The notes: a model not told the origin generated them from the letters alone. A stretch of DNA of 5,363 nt from Halanaerobiales bacterium (GCA_016278435.1 JADQBU010000204.1:1-5363); one strand, 5' to 3'; positions 1 through 5,363 are shown, counted from the stretch's first letter. Translations and numbers: made by a program.

Positions 1-1
1 A

Positions 2-220
2 AATATAGACAAGCCAGCAGTAATTATCAAGAAAGAAGCATATAAAAAGGCTGTTAATGGAGCTTATTTATTTCAGGAAGACCTGGAATCCGAACTTAAA
101 AGATATGATAAAGGCCAAATAGTTCTGGTTTATGACTTTGAAGACGATTTTATTTCTATCAGTAAGATTGAGGAAGAGGAAGGTAGATATTTTTGTAAAC
201 CGGAGAGGGTATTTAAATAA
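2..220 (+). CDS. truB: tRNA pseudouridine(55) synthase TruB, C-terminal fragment (5' end outside window)
   Basis: An open frame enters from the left edge and ends at TAA 218-220, giving the last 72 residues. The fragment reads NIDKPAVIIKKEAYK, then a VNGAYL segment, a short acidic helix, GQIVLVYDFEDDFISIS and KPERVFK at the very end. This is the typical C-terminal PUA-like tail of bacterial TruB (NGA..L, VxVYDxxxxFxxI, KPxKVF). TruB isomerises U55 to pseudouridine in the T-loop of tRNAs; the catalytic Asp domain lies upstream of the window and cannot be checked. Position immediately before ribF, with a 16-nt gap, matches the usual Firmicutes truB-ribF operon and supports the call. The fragment is short, so the assignment rests on the tail pattern plus context. 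Confidence 0.85.
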   Translation, partial: NIDKPAVIIKKEAYKKAVNGAYLFQEDLESELKRYDKGQIVLVYDFEDDFISISKIEEEEGRYFCKPERVFK

Positions 221-223
221 ACC

Positions 224-229
224 AGGGGG
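224..229 (+). promoter_or_regulatory. Ribosome binding site that sets the ribF start
   Basis: AGGGGG lies 7 nt before ATG 237. The same frame is open back to an ATG at 132, but that would overlap truB by 89 nt and add 35 residues with no family similarity, so 237 is preferred. Confidence 0.8.
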
Positions 230-236
230 AAAGGTA

Positions 237-1169
237 ATGGATGTAATAGACAGCCGTCGATTTAATGAATTCAGGGGAGGACCGGTAGTAATTGCTATCG
301 GAGCTTTTGATGGTCTTCATCTGGGCCATCAGACTATTATTCAGAGAGCTGTTGAAAAATCACATGGTCTTAAAACAGTAAGTGGTGTATATTCTTTCAG
401 CCCTCATCCCCAGCAAATTTTATTTCCGGAAAATTTTAATGGTTATATAATGTCAGAAGAACAAAAAGAGCAGAATCTTGAGAAACTGGGAATAGATTAT
501 TTTTTCAGACAAAAATTCACCAGGGAATTTTCTCAGATGGATTTCAAGGACTTTATTAAAAACATTCTTGTAGATAAATTAAATGTCTGTCATATTGTTG
601 TTGGAGATGATTTTAGATTTGGTTACCATGGTAGTGGTGGAGTAAAATCATTAAAAATAATGGGAGAAAGATATAATTTCACTGTTGATATACTTTCACC
701 GGTTAAAATAAACAAGGAGAAGGTTTCAAGTACTTTAATCCGTAATATGGTAGATTCTGGCCAGATGGATAAAATCCCGGATTATATGGGGCGTTATTAT
801 CAGATTCAGGGAAAGGTAATAACAGGGGAAGGCCGGGGTAGAAAACTTGGTATACCGACAGCCAATTTAAAGTTAGATACAGAATATATAATGCCCCCCC
901 GCGGTGTATATGCTGCTTATGCAGTAATTGATGATAAGCAATACAAGGGAATTCTTAATATTGGTTTTAAACCTACTTTTGCCGGTAAGGACTACAGTAT
1001 TGAAATACATATTATGGAATTCTCCGGTGATTTATACGGTAAGAAACTTAAAGTTGAGATGATAAAGTTTATCAGGCCGGAGAAGGCTTTTGCCGGTATA
1101 GAAGAACTGGTAAAACAGATTAAGAAGGATATTCTTTACACAGATTCCCTTTTATGTTACAATAGTTAA
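237..1169 (+). CDS. ribF: Bifunctional riboflavin kinase / FAD synthetase RibF
   Basis: The 310-residue product has the usual length of bacterial RibF. It phosphorylates riboflavin to FMN and then adenylylates FMN to FAD in the cytoplasm. The N-terminal nucleotidyltransferase half (about residues 15-180) shows GAFDGLHLGHQ at 22-32 (the HxGH-type nucleotide-binding motif), FSPHP at 54-58, VGDDFRFG at 122-129 and SSTLIR at 164-169. The C-terminal riboflavin kinase half (about 185-305) shows GRGRKLGIPTANL at 199-211 with the PTAN motif, RGVYAAYAV at 222-230, NIGFKPTF at 241-248, EIHIMEFSGDLYG at 256-268 and FIRPEKAF at 278-285. The ATG at 237 gives a start close to the first conserved strand (VVIAIGAFDG). 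Spacing to truB is 16 nt, so it is likely co-transcribed with it. No key motif is missing. A run of seven C at 894-900 is intact in frame. The 3' end also carries the rpsO promoter. Confidence 0.96.
   Translation: MDVIDSRRFNEFRGGPVVIAIGAFDGLHLGHQTIIQRAVEKSHGLKTVSGVYSFSPHPQQILFPENFNGYIMSEEQKEQNLEKLGIDYFFRQKFTREFSQMDFKDFIKNILVDKLNVCHIVVGDDFRFGYHGSGGVKSLKIMGERYNFTVDILSPVKINKEKVSSTLIRNMVDSGQMDKIPDYMGRYYQIQGKVITGEGRGRKLGIPTANLKLDTEYIMPPRGVYAAYAVIDDKQYKGILNIGFKPTFAGKDYSIEIHIMEFSGDLYGKKLKVEMIKFIRPEKAFAGIEELVKQIKKDILYTDSLLCYNS
1135..1163 (+). promoter_or_regulatory. Sigma-A-type promoter for rpsO inside the 3' end of ribF
   Basis: TTTACA (1135-1140) is separated by exactly 17 nt from TACAAT (1158-1163), and TGT directly before the -10 box supplies an extended -10 element. 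Each hexamer matches consensus at 5 of 6 positions. Transcription would start near 1170, just after the ribF stop, giving a leader of about 82 nt before rpsO. This would let S15 be expressed independently of truB-ribF. Confidence 0.72.
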
Positions 1170-1251
1170 GAACATTAATTACCACTTGCTAGGTTAACGT
1201 TCTCCGCCGTTTTCTTGGCTGGTGGCGAATTAGAAATAAGGAGGTGAAGGT
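1170..1251 (+). promoter_or_regulatory. rpsO 5' leader, probable S15-binding autoregulatory RNA
   Basis: The intergenic leader can fold into one elongated hairpin between about 1189 and 1233. The lower part pairs CTAG 1189-1192 with TTAG 1230-1233, TT 1194-1195 with AA 1228-1229 and CG 1198-1199 with CG 1226-1227, with small bulges. The upper stem pairs CCGCC 1204-1208 with GGTGG 1221-1225 around a 12-nt loop. The upper stem contains a G-U pair flanked by G-C pairs, the kind of motif S15 recognises in 16S rRNA and in several known rpsO leaders. The hairpin ends five nucleotides before the Shine-Dalgarno sequence AAGGAGGTGA (1238-1247). Repression of translation by excess S15 is inferred from this placement and from family knowledge; the fold is hand-drawn and alternatives (for example CGCC with GGCG) exist. 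Confidence 0.6.
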
Positions 1252-1518
1252 ATGCTAACAAATGAAAAAAAACAAGAAATTATAAATGAATATCAGCGTG
1301 AAGAAGGAGATACAGGTTCTCCTGAGGTTCAGATTGCTTTATTAACTGAGAGAATACAGCAACTTACCGACCATTTGAAAAAACATAATCATGACTACCA
1401 TTCCCGCCGGGGGTTATTAAAAATGGTTGGTAGGAGAAAAAGACTTCTTAAGTATCTTAAAAATAATGATATTGAAGTATACCGTAATTTAATTGAAAAA
1501 TTAAATATCAGGGGTTAG
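1252..1518 (+). CDS. rpsO: 30S ribosomal protein S15
   Basis: The product has 88 residues; family members are about 89. S15 binds the central domain of 16S rRNA (helices 20-22) early in assembly of the small-subunit platform and contributes to an intersubunit bridge. Conserved S15 signatures are all present: DTGSPEVQIALLTERI at 20-35, HNHDYHSRRGLL at 45-56 including the His/Asp pair that contacts RNA (H45, D48), MVGRRKRLLKYL at 58-69 and the C-terminal helix ending NIRG. The ATG at 1252 has a near-perfect Shine-Dalgarno sequence (AGGAGG at 1239-1244, 7 nt upstream). It has its own promoter and leader and is followed by a hairpin before pnp, the usual rpsO-pnp arrangement. Confidence 0.98.
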   Translation: MLTNEKKQEIINEYQREEGDTGSPEVQIALLTERIQQLTDHLKKHNHDYHSRRGLLKMVGRRKRLLKYLKNNDIEVYRNLIEKLNIRG

Positions 1519-1536
1519 TAGGTTTTTTTTGCAGAA

Positions 1537-1561
1537 AAAGAGCGGGGTAAACCCGCTCTTT
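1537..1561 (+). terminator. rpsO-pnp intergenic hairpin, weak or partial terminator
   Basis: A perfect 10-bp stem pairs AAAGAGCGGG (1537-1546) with CCCGCTCTTT (1552-1561) around loop GTAAA. The U-tract after it is poor (CAATATTGTTTT), while a run of eight T lies before the stem at 1523-1530. It may act as a partial terminator, or as an mRNA-stabilising or processing hairpin that allows read-through into pnp. Confidence 0.65.
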
Positions 1562-1570
1562 CAATATTGT

Positions 1571-1599
1571 TTTATATACATAGTATATTAGTTTATAGT
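1571..1599 (+). promoter_or_regulatory. Possible promoter upstream of pnp
   Basis: TTTATA (1571-1576) and TATAGT (1594-1599) are separated by 17 nt, matching sigma-A consensus at 4 and 5 of 6 positions. They lie between the rpsO hairpin and the pnp start. The stretch is very AT-rich, so a chance match is quite possible. Confidence 0.35.
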
Positions 1600-1640
1600 A
1601 GGTCTCATAATAAAAAGAAGAAAGAGAATTATATGAAAGT

Positions 1641-1647
1641 AAGGAGG
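1641..1647 (+). promoter_or_regulatory. Ribosome binding site that sets the pnp start
   Basis: AAGGAGG ends 6 nt before ATG 1654. Earlier in-frame ATGs at 1567 and 1633 have no comparable site, and the extra residues they would add are not PNPase-like. Confidence 0.85.
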
Positions 1648-1653
1648 AATGTT

Positions 1654-3744
1654 ATGCATAAAAAATGGGAAAAAGAAGTTGCAGGAAGAATGTTCTCCAT
1701 AGAAACTGGCAAATTAGCCCAGCAGGCTAATGGAGCTGTAATGGTTAGATATGGAGAGTCAGCTGTTCTGGTAACAGCAACTATGTCTGAACCCAGAGAA
1801 GGGATTGATTTTTTTCCGCTGATGGTGAATTATGAAGAAAGGGTTTATGCCATCGGTAAAATCCCAGGTAGTATTACCAGAAGAGAAGGAAGACCCCGGG
1901 ATGTAGCTACACTTGCTGCCAGATTAATAGACAGACCCTTAAGGCCATTATTTCCAGATGGTTTCCGTCACGATATTCAGGTTATTGCTACAGTACTTTC
2001 AGTAGATAATGACTGCGAACCAGATATAATGGCAATGACTGGTGCCTCAGCCGCTCTCTGTTTATCTGATATTCCCTTTGATGGGCCAATAGCAGGTGTA
2101 AAAGTTGGCCTAGTTGATGGCAAAATTATTATTAATCCTGATGAGGAAACCAGAGAAAATAGCAAACTGGATTTGACAGTAGCTGGAACAGATAAAGCAG
2201 TAATGATGGTTGAAGCTGGAGCCGATGAAGTGGATGAAGAAACAATGCTGGAGGCAATTGAGCTAGCTCATGAAGAGATAAAAAAACTGGTAAAATTTCA
2301 AAAGAATATATTAAAAGAAACGGCTAAGGAAAAATTTGTATTTAATTTAGAAACATACAGTAAAGAACTGGAAGATGAAGTCAGGGAATATGCAACTGCT
2401 AAAATGAGAGATGCTATACGTACTTTTGATAAACTTGAGAGAAATGCTAAACTGGAAGCGGTTAAAGAAGAGACAATAGCTAATTTCAATGTAGAGGAAG
2501 ATAAGGAAGATAGACAGAAACATGTTTCTACTATTCTTGATGAAATTACCAAAGAAGAGGTCAGAAGATTAATTACTGAAGAAGATGTCAGACCAGATGG
2601 CCGTAAAGCAGATGAAATAAGGCCTATCTGGTGTGAAGTAGGTGTCTTACCCCGGGTACATGGTTCTGGAATATTTACCAGGGGGCAGACCCAGGCCTTA
2701 AGTGTAGTTACACTTGGTGCTTCCAGTGATGAACAGACCTTGTTTGGGCTGGGTGAAGAAGAAACCAAGCGATATATGCATCATTATAATTTTCCACCCT
2801 ACAGTGTTGGTGAAACCAGTCCCTTACGGGCACCGGGACGCCGTGAAATTGGACATGGCTTCCTTGGTGAGAGGGCTTTAAAACCAATGCTACCAGCTCA
2901 GGAAGAATTCCCTTATACTATCAGGATTGTTTCCGAGGTACTGGAGTCAAATGGTTCTTCCTCACAGGCCAGTATCTGTGGGAGTACACTTTCATTGATG
3001 GATGCCGGGGTACCGATTAAAGAGCCGGTTGCCGGGATTGCCATGGGTTTAATTAAAAATGATGAACAGGTAACTATTCTCTCTGATATACAGGGGATGG
3101 AAGACCATTATGGTGATATGGATTTTAAAGTTGCCGGGACTAAAAATGGTATTACTGCCATCCAGATGGATATTAAAATATCAGGTATTTCCAGAAAAAT
3201 ATTACAGAAAGCCCTGGAACGTGCCCGGAGAGGAAGGCTCTATATTCTTGATAAGATGCTGGAGGTTATTGCTGAACCAAGAGCAGAACTGTCTCCAAGA
3301 GCCCCTTCCATGATATCTATGAAGATAGATCCAGAAAAAATTAGACACGTTATTGGTCCTGGTGGTAAGATGATCAATAAAATTATCGACGAGACAGGAG
3401 CCAAGATTGATATTGATAATGACGGAACAGTCTATATTCTGGCCGATAAACAGAAAGACGGAGACCGGGCCCAGGAGATGATTGAGGAACTGACCCGGGA
3501 TGTAGTAGTTGGTGACCTATATAATGGAACAGTTAAAAGAATAGTAAACTTTGGTGCTTTTGTCGAAATTTTGCCCGGTAAAGAAGGACTTGTTCATATT
3601 TCACAGATTGCTGATTATCATGTTAAATCAGTGGAAGATGAACTATCAGTTGGAGATGAAATTCCGGTAAAAGTAACAGAAATTGACAATCAGGGTAGAA
3701 TAAATCTTTCGCGGAAAGAAGCACTGGAAGATAAAGACGAGTAA
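1654..3744 (+). CDS. pnp: Polyribonucleotide nucleotidyltransferase (PNPase)
   Basis: The 696-residue product is full length for bacterial PNPase, a trimeric 3'-5' phosphorolytic exoribonuclease that releases nucleoside diphosphates and takes part in mRNA decay. Domains in order are: RNase PH core 1 (about 10-145, with the GSITRREGRPRD loop at 72-83 and LIDRPLRPLF at 91-100), a helical linker (about 150-300), RNase PH core 2 (about 315-520), KH (about 553-612, GPGGKMI at 568-574) and S1 (about 619-688, FGAFVEI and GLVHIS). Active-site features are intact: SPLRAPGRREIGHG at 389-402 with R396, R397 and H401 for RNA/phosphate contacts, ESNGSSSQAS at 431-440 for phosphate binding, and DHYGDMDFK at 484-492. 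D484, D490 and K492 correspond to E. coli D486, D492 and K494. It follows rpsO across a weak hairpin and ends in a strong terminator, so it closes the cluster. Confidence 0.98.
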   Translation: MHKKWEKEVAGRMFSIETGKLAQQANGAVMVRYGESAVLVTATMSEPREGIDFFPLMVNYEERVYAIGKIPGSITRREGRPRDVATLAARLIDRPLRPLFPDGFRHDIQVIATVLSVDNDCEPDIMAMTGASAALCLSDIPFDGPIAGVKVGLVDGKIIINPDEETRENSKLDLTVAGTDKAVMMVEAGADEVDEETMLEAIELAHEEIKKLVKFQKNILKETAKEKFVFNLETYSKELEDEVREYATAKMRDAIRTFDKLERNAKLEAVKEETIANFNVEEDKEDRQKHVSTILDEITKEEVRRLITEEDVRPDGRKADEIRPIWCEVGVLPRVHGSGIFTRGQTQALSVVTLGASSDEQTLFGLGEEETKRYMHHYNFPPYSVGETSPLRAPGRREIGHGFLGERALKPMLPAQEEFPYTIRIVSEVLESNGSSSQASICGSTLSLMDAGVPIKEPVAGIAMGLIKNDEQVTILSDIQGMEDHYGDMDFKVAGTKNGITAIQMDIKISGISRKILQKALERARRGRLYILDKMLEVIAEPRAELSPRAPSMISMKIDPEKIRHVIGPGGKMINKIIDETGAKIDIDNDGTVYILADKQKDGDRAQEMIEELTRDVVVGDLYNGTVKRIVNFGAFVEILPGKEGLVHISQIADYHVKSVEDELSVGDEIPVKVTEIDNQGRINLSRKEALEDKDE

Positions 3745-3759
3745 AAGCAAATCAAAATG

Positions 3760-3799
3760 AAACATAAACTAGTTTTGTATTCTAGTTTATGTTTTTTTT
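3760..3799 (+). terminator. Strong rho-independent terminator after pnp
   Basis: A perfect stem pairs AACATAAACTAG (3761-3772) with CTAGTTTATGTT (3782-3793), extended by A3760-T3794, around a 9-nt loop. Eight consecutive T (3792-3799) follow. The stem is AT-rich but long. It lies 15 nt after the pnp stop and separates the housekeeping cluster from the repair-type genes downstream. Confidence 0.88.
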
Positions 3800-3882
3800 A
3801 TGTTCATTTTTAAGAATAAAGGTGGGGATGAAAATGTTGCTGGTTCAAGTACTTCTATTGGTTCGATTTTTACTGAATTATA

Positions 3883-3891
3883 TGGTATAAT
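3883..3891 (+). promoter_or_regulatory. Candidate extended -10 promoter inside the nfo remnant
   Basis: TGGTATAAT is a perfect extended -10 element (TGn plus TATAAT). At 17-nt spacing the -35 region (TCGATT, 3863-3868) matches only 3 of 6, but extended -10 promoters tolerate this. Transcription would start near 3898, giving a leader of about 175 nt before the helicase gene, which is cut off from pnp by the terminator and otherwise has no visible promoter. Confidence 0.42.
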
Positions 3892-4054
3892 AAAAGAAAT
3901 TAAGGATGAACATAGTCATATTGGTGAAGGTTTAATCGGTAAAGAGGGAATTAAGCTTTTGATTAATCATGAAAAATTAAAACATCTCCCCTTTATTCTC
4001 GAAACCCCGCAGTTTGAGGGCAGGGACAAAGATGTTGAAATTGTAAAATCATTG

Positions 4055-4060
4055 AAGGAG
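4055..4060 (+). promoter_or_regulatory. Ribosome binding site for the JAB-helicase gene
   Basis: AAGGAG sits in the tail of the nfo remnant, 12 nt before ATG 4073, slightly further than optimal. An in-frame TAG at 4064-4066 limits the start, so 4073 is the earliest possible ATG. It is also well placed relative to the JAB domain. Confidence 0.65.
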
Positions 4061-4072
4061 AAGTAGTATTAT

Positions 4073-5363
4073 ATGTTAGAGTTAGAAGAACAAGTTATTG
4101 AAAGACTGGTTACTGATATTGGACAGGCTTCTGGTCATGAAATTTTTTTAATTGGAGAAATTGACCGGGATAACGGGAGAATAGTAGACTATAATATTCT
4201 AGCCCGTGGTAATGATAATATGGTGCCGGCAATTATAACAGATTTACGTCCGGGAACTATTCTGATTCACAACCATCCTTCCGGTGATCTGACACCTTCC
4301 GCTAATGATATACATATAGCAGCAAGGATTGGAAACCGTGGGATCGGTTTTGCAATTATTGACAATGCTGTTGAAAATATTTATATTGTAGTTGAACCCA
4401 GAATTCCTGAAGAAGAACAGTTATTAGAAGAGGATGAACTGATTCAATTATTTGAGCCCCGGGGAAATTTAGCTGAGATTCTTACTGATTATGAATACAG
4501 GGAAGAACAACTTTCAGTTGTAAAAGAAGTAATTATCTCTTTTAATAATCACCAGAATACAATTATAGAAGCAGGAACAGGGACCGGCAAATCCTTTGCC
4601 TATTTGATTCCAGCTATCTACTGGGCAAAAAATAATAAACAGCCTGTGGTTATTTCAACGAATACAATAAATTTACAGGAACAGTTGATAAAAAAAGACC
4701 TTATAACTCTGAAAATAATTATGCCTTTTTCTTTTAAAACTGTACTGGTTAAAGGACGTGGCAATTATATCTGTAAGAGGAAATTAAATATAGTTGAAAG
4801 TAGTTTAAATCAGGAAAATGAATTAAACAAAGACAAAGAAGATATAATAAAAATTTTAAACTGGATAGATAAAACCGACATGGGCACCAGATCAGATCTG
4901 AAATTTGTTGTAAAGAATAATTTGTGGGAAGAAATTGCTTCAGAAAGCGGAATGTGTTTAAATGCACACTGTGCATATTTTAATTCCTGTTTTTTCATGG
5001 AAGCGAGAAAGGAAATATATAGTGCCGATATTCTGGTGGTAAACCATCACCTATTATTATCAGATGCAAATTTAAAGAAGGAAAATAGCAGTATATTACC
5101 TGATTATAAGCACCTGGTTATAGATGAATCCCATAATTTTCACCATGTTGCTACTTACCATCTGGGAATACCTTTTTATCAAAAGCTGGTCAGAAAGTTT
5201 CTGGAAAGATTAAATGAACATTCTTATTCTGTAATACCTGCTTTAAGAAATCAATTAGGAAAAATAATAGAGGATGATAAAAGAGAATATTATAATAAAA
5301 TTGATAATGAAATAATTCCCATTGTTAAAAATATTGAAGATTTATATCAGAGATCGGAAGAGC
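4073..5363 (+). CDS. RadC/JAB-domain fused to DinG/XPD-type Fe-S helicase, 3' end missing
   Basis: An uninterrupted frame of 430 codons runs off the right edge (genuine sequence to about 5350). Residues 1-110 form a RadC-like JAB/MPN domain with the full JAMM metal motif HNHPSGDLTPSAND at 66-79 (H66, H68, S76, D79) and candidate general-base glutamates E23 or E29. From about 135 on it is a superfamily 2 DinG/XPD helicase: YEYREEQ at 140-146, Walker A EAGTGTGKS at 166-174, motif Ia ISTNTINLQEQL at 194-205, KGRGNYICKRKL at 227-238 and motif II DESH at 351-354. Cysteines C234, C295, C300 and C306 match the 4Fe-4S cluster of E. coli DinG; the last three have the same spacing. XPD-type enzymes are ATP-driven 5'-3' DNA helicases, so this half probably unwinds DNA. 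The second motor domain (motifs IV-VI) lies beyond the window. In Bacillus-type DinG a DnaQ-like exonuclease occupies the N-terminal position; here a putative metalloprotease/hydrolase fold replaces it. What the JAB domain acts on is unknown. Confidence 0.88.
   Translation, partial: MLELEEQVIERLVTDIGQASGHEIFLIGEIDRDNGRIVDYNILARGNDNMVPAIITDLRPGTILIHNHPSGDLTPSANDIHIAARIGNRGIGFAIIDNAVENIYIVVEPRIPEEEQLLEEDELIQLFEPRGNLAEILTDYEYREEQLSVVKEVIISFNNHQNTIIEAGTGTGKSFAYLIPAIYWAKNNKQPVVISTNTINLQEQLIKKDLITLKIIMPFSFKTVLVKGRGNYICKRKLNIVESSLNQENELNKDKEDIIKILNWIDKTDMGTRSDLKFVVKNNLWEEIASESGMCLNAHCAYFNSCFFMEARKEIYSADILVVNHHLLLSDANLKKENSSILPDYKHLVIDESHNFHHVATYHLGIPFYQKLVRKFLERLNEHSYSVIPALRNQLGKIIEDDKREYYNKIDNEIIPIVKNIEDLYQRSEE
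5351..5363. other. Illumina adapter remnant at contig end
   Basis: The last 13 bases are AGATCGGAAGAGC, identical to the common start of the Illumina TruSeq adapters. A 13-base match placed exactly at the terminus is very unlikely by chance. It indicates that the window ends at a contig end with untrimmed adapter, so the last four codons of the helicase frame (RSEE) are probably not real. Confidence 0.9.

Larger units (their letters stand above)
3830..4066 (+). pseudogene. nfo: Remnant of deoxyribonuclease IV (endonuclease IV), 5'-truncated and internally deleted
   Basis: The frame encodes about 78 recognisable residues of an AP endonuclease; intact family members are about 280. The last 50 residues are clear: DEHSHIGEGLIG (the D-x-H-x-x-I-G-x-G metal-site motif), then LLINHEKLKHLPFILETP (the conserved terminal ILETP) and a normal C-terminus. 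Just before them, ENVAGSSTSIGSIFTELYGIIKEIKD resembles the family's central ENTAGQGxxxGxxFExLxxII segment. The block that should lie between (GVCLDTCHxFAAGYD and the HLNDSK strand) is missing, as is everything N-terminal. By E. coli numbering, E145, D229, H231 and E261 survive, while H69, H109, D179, H182 and H216 are lost. AP endonuclease activity is therefore not expected. The frame has no stop from 3800 on, and the only in-frame ATG (3800) abuts the terminator T-run and lacks a ribosome binding site. The intact ancestor probably formed an operon with the helicase gene 6 nt downstream. A stably expressed small protein is a less likely alternative, as is an assembly deletion. Confidence 0.78.

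Noticed and set aside
1..30. Adapter sequence at the left edge
   Set aside because: No reverse-complement TruSeq sequence (GCTCTTCCGATCT) is present; the bases translate cleanly as TruB.
132..236. Upstream extension of ribF from ATG 132
   Set aside because: It overlaps truB by 89 nt in another frame, has no good ribosome binding site, and the added residues do not resemble RibF. The ATG at 237 with AGGGGG fits better.
894..900. Run of seven C in ribF as a possible frameshift or phase-variation site
   Set aside because: The frame is intact through the conserved PRGVYA segment, and such a run in a housekeeping gene is likely incidental.
1567..1653. Upstream extension of pnp from ATG 1567 or 1633
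   Set aside because: The translated residues are low-complexity and Lys-rich, and no Shine-Dalgarno site precedes either ATG. The AAGGAGG site points to 1654.
1977..2768. Minus-strand open frames inside pnp (1977-2165 and 2298-2768)
   Set aside because: They are Ser/Leu-rich antisense shadows of a highly conserved coding region, with no recognisable domain.
3110..3313. Second plus-strand frame inside pnp
   Set aside because: Lies wholly within the PNPase catalytic core in another frame and shows no protein features of its own.
3834..3890. 18-residue hydrophobic peptide starting at ATG 3834 after AAAGGTGGGG
   Set aside because: Start and spacing are acceptable, but it lies in another frame of the nfo remnant, is very short, and its hydrophobicity can follow from the T-rich codons. 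No supporting context.
4749..4998. Two minus-strand open frames opposite the helicase Fe-S region
   Set aside because: Antisense to clearly conserved helicase codons, overlapping each other, with no recognisable motifs.

Overview
The window reads as a low-GC Gram-positive (Firmicutes) chromosome. Codons are AT-rich, with AGA/AAA/ATA/TTA common. Ribosome binding sites are strong AGGAGG types, promoters look sigma-A-like, and the gene order truB-ribF-rpsO-pnp is the classic Firmicutes translation/RNA-metabolism cluster. A Clostridia- or Halanaerobiales-type organism is my best guess from overall protein flavour, not a proven assignment. All supported genes are on the + strand.

Layout. Positions 2-220 hold the 3' end of truB (tRNA pseudouridine-55 synthase), followed 16 nt later by ribF (FMN/FAD synthesis, 237-1169). 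A well-formed extended -10 promoter inside the 3' end of ribF (1135-1163) starts an ~82-nt leader that can fold into a hairpin with a G-U/G-C motif, probably an S15 autoregulatory leader. It precedes rpsO (ribosomal protein S15, 1252-1518). A hairpin with a poor U-tract (1537-1561) separates rpsO from pnp (polynucleotide phosphorylase, 1654-3744), so partial read-through into pnp is plausible. pnp ends in a strong intrinsic terminator (3760-3799).

Downstream of that terminator is the accessory part. Positions 3830-4066 are a decayed fragment of nfo (endonuclease IV). The frame is open, but the N-terminal half and a central block carrying most metal ligands are gone. Six nucleotides later, in the same frame, starts a large gene (4073 to the window end) encoding a RadC/JAB-type (JAMM) domain fused to an XPD/DinG-type iron-sulphur helicase. 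In Bacillus-type DinG proteins the N-terminal position is held by a DnaQ-like exonuclease, so a JAMM domain there is the most unusual item in the window. A former nfo/helicase pairing suggests a DNA-repair context. The helicase gene is incomplete.

The last 13 bases (5351-5363, AGATCGGAAGAGC) equal the start of the Illumina TruSeq adapter. The window therefore almost certainly ends at a contig end with untrimmed adapter, and the last few helicase residues are artefactual. I saw no tRNA, rRNA, CRISPR array, insertion sequence or long repeat.
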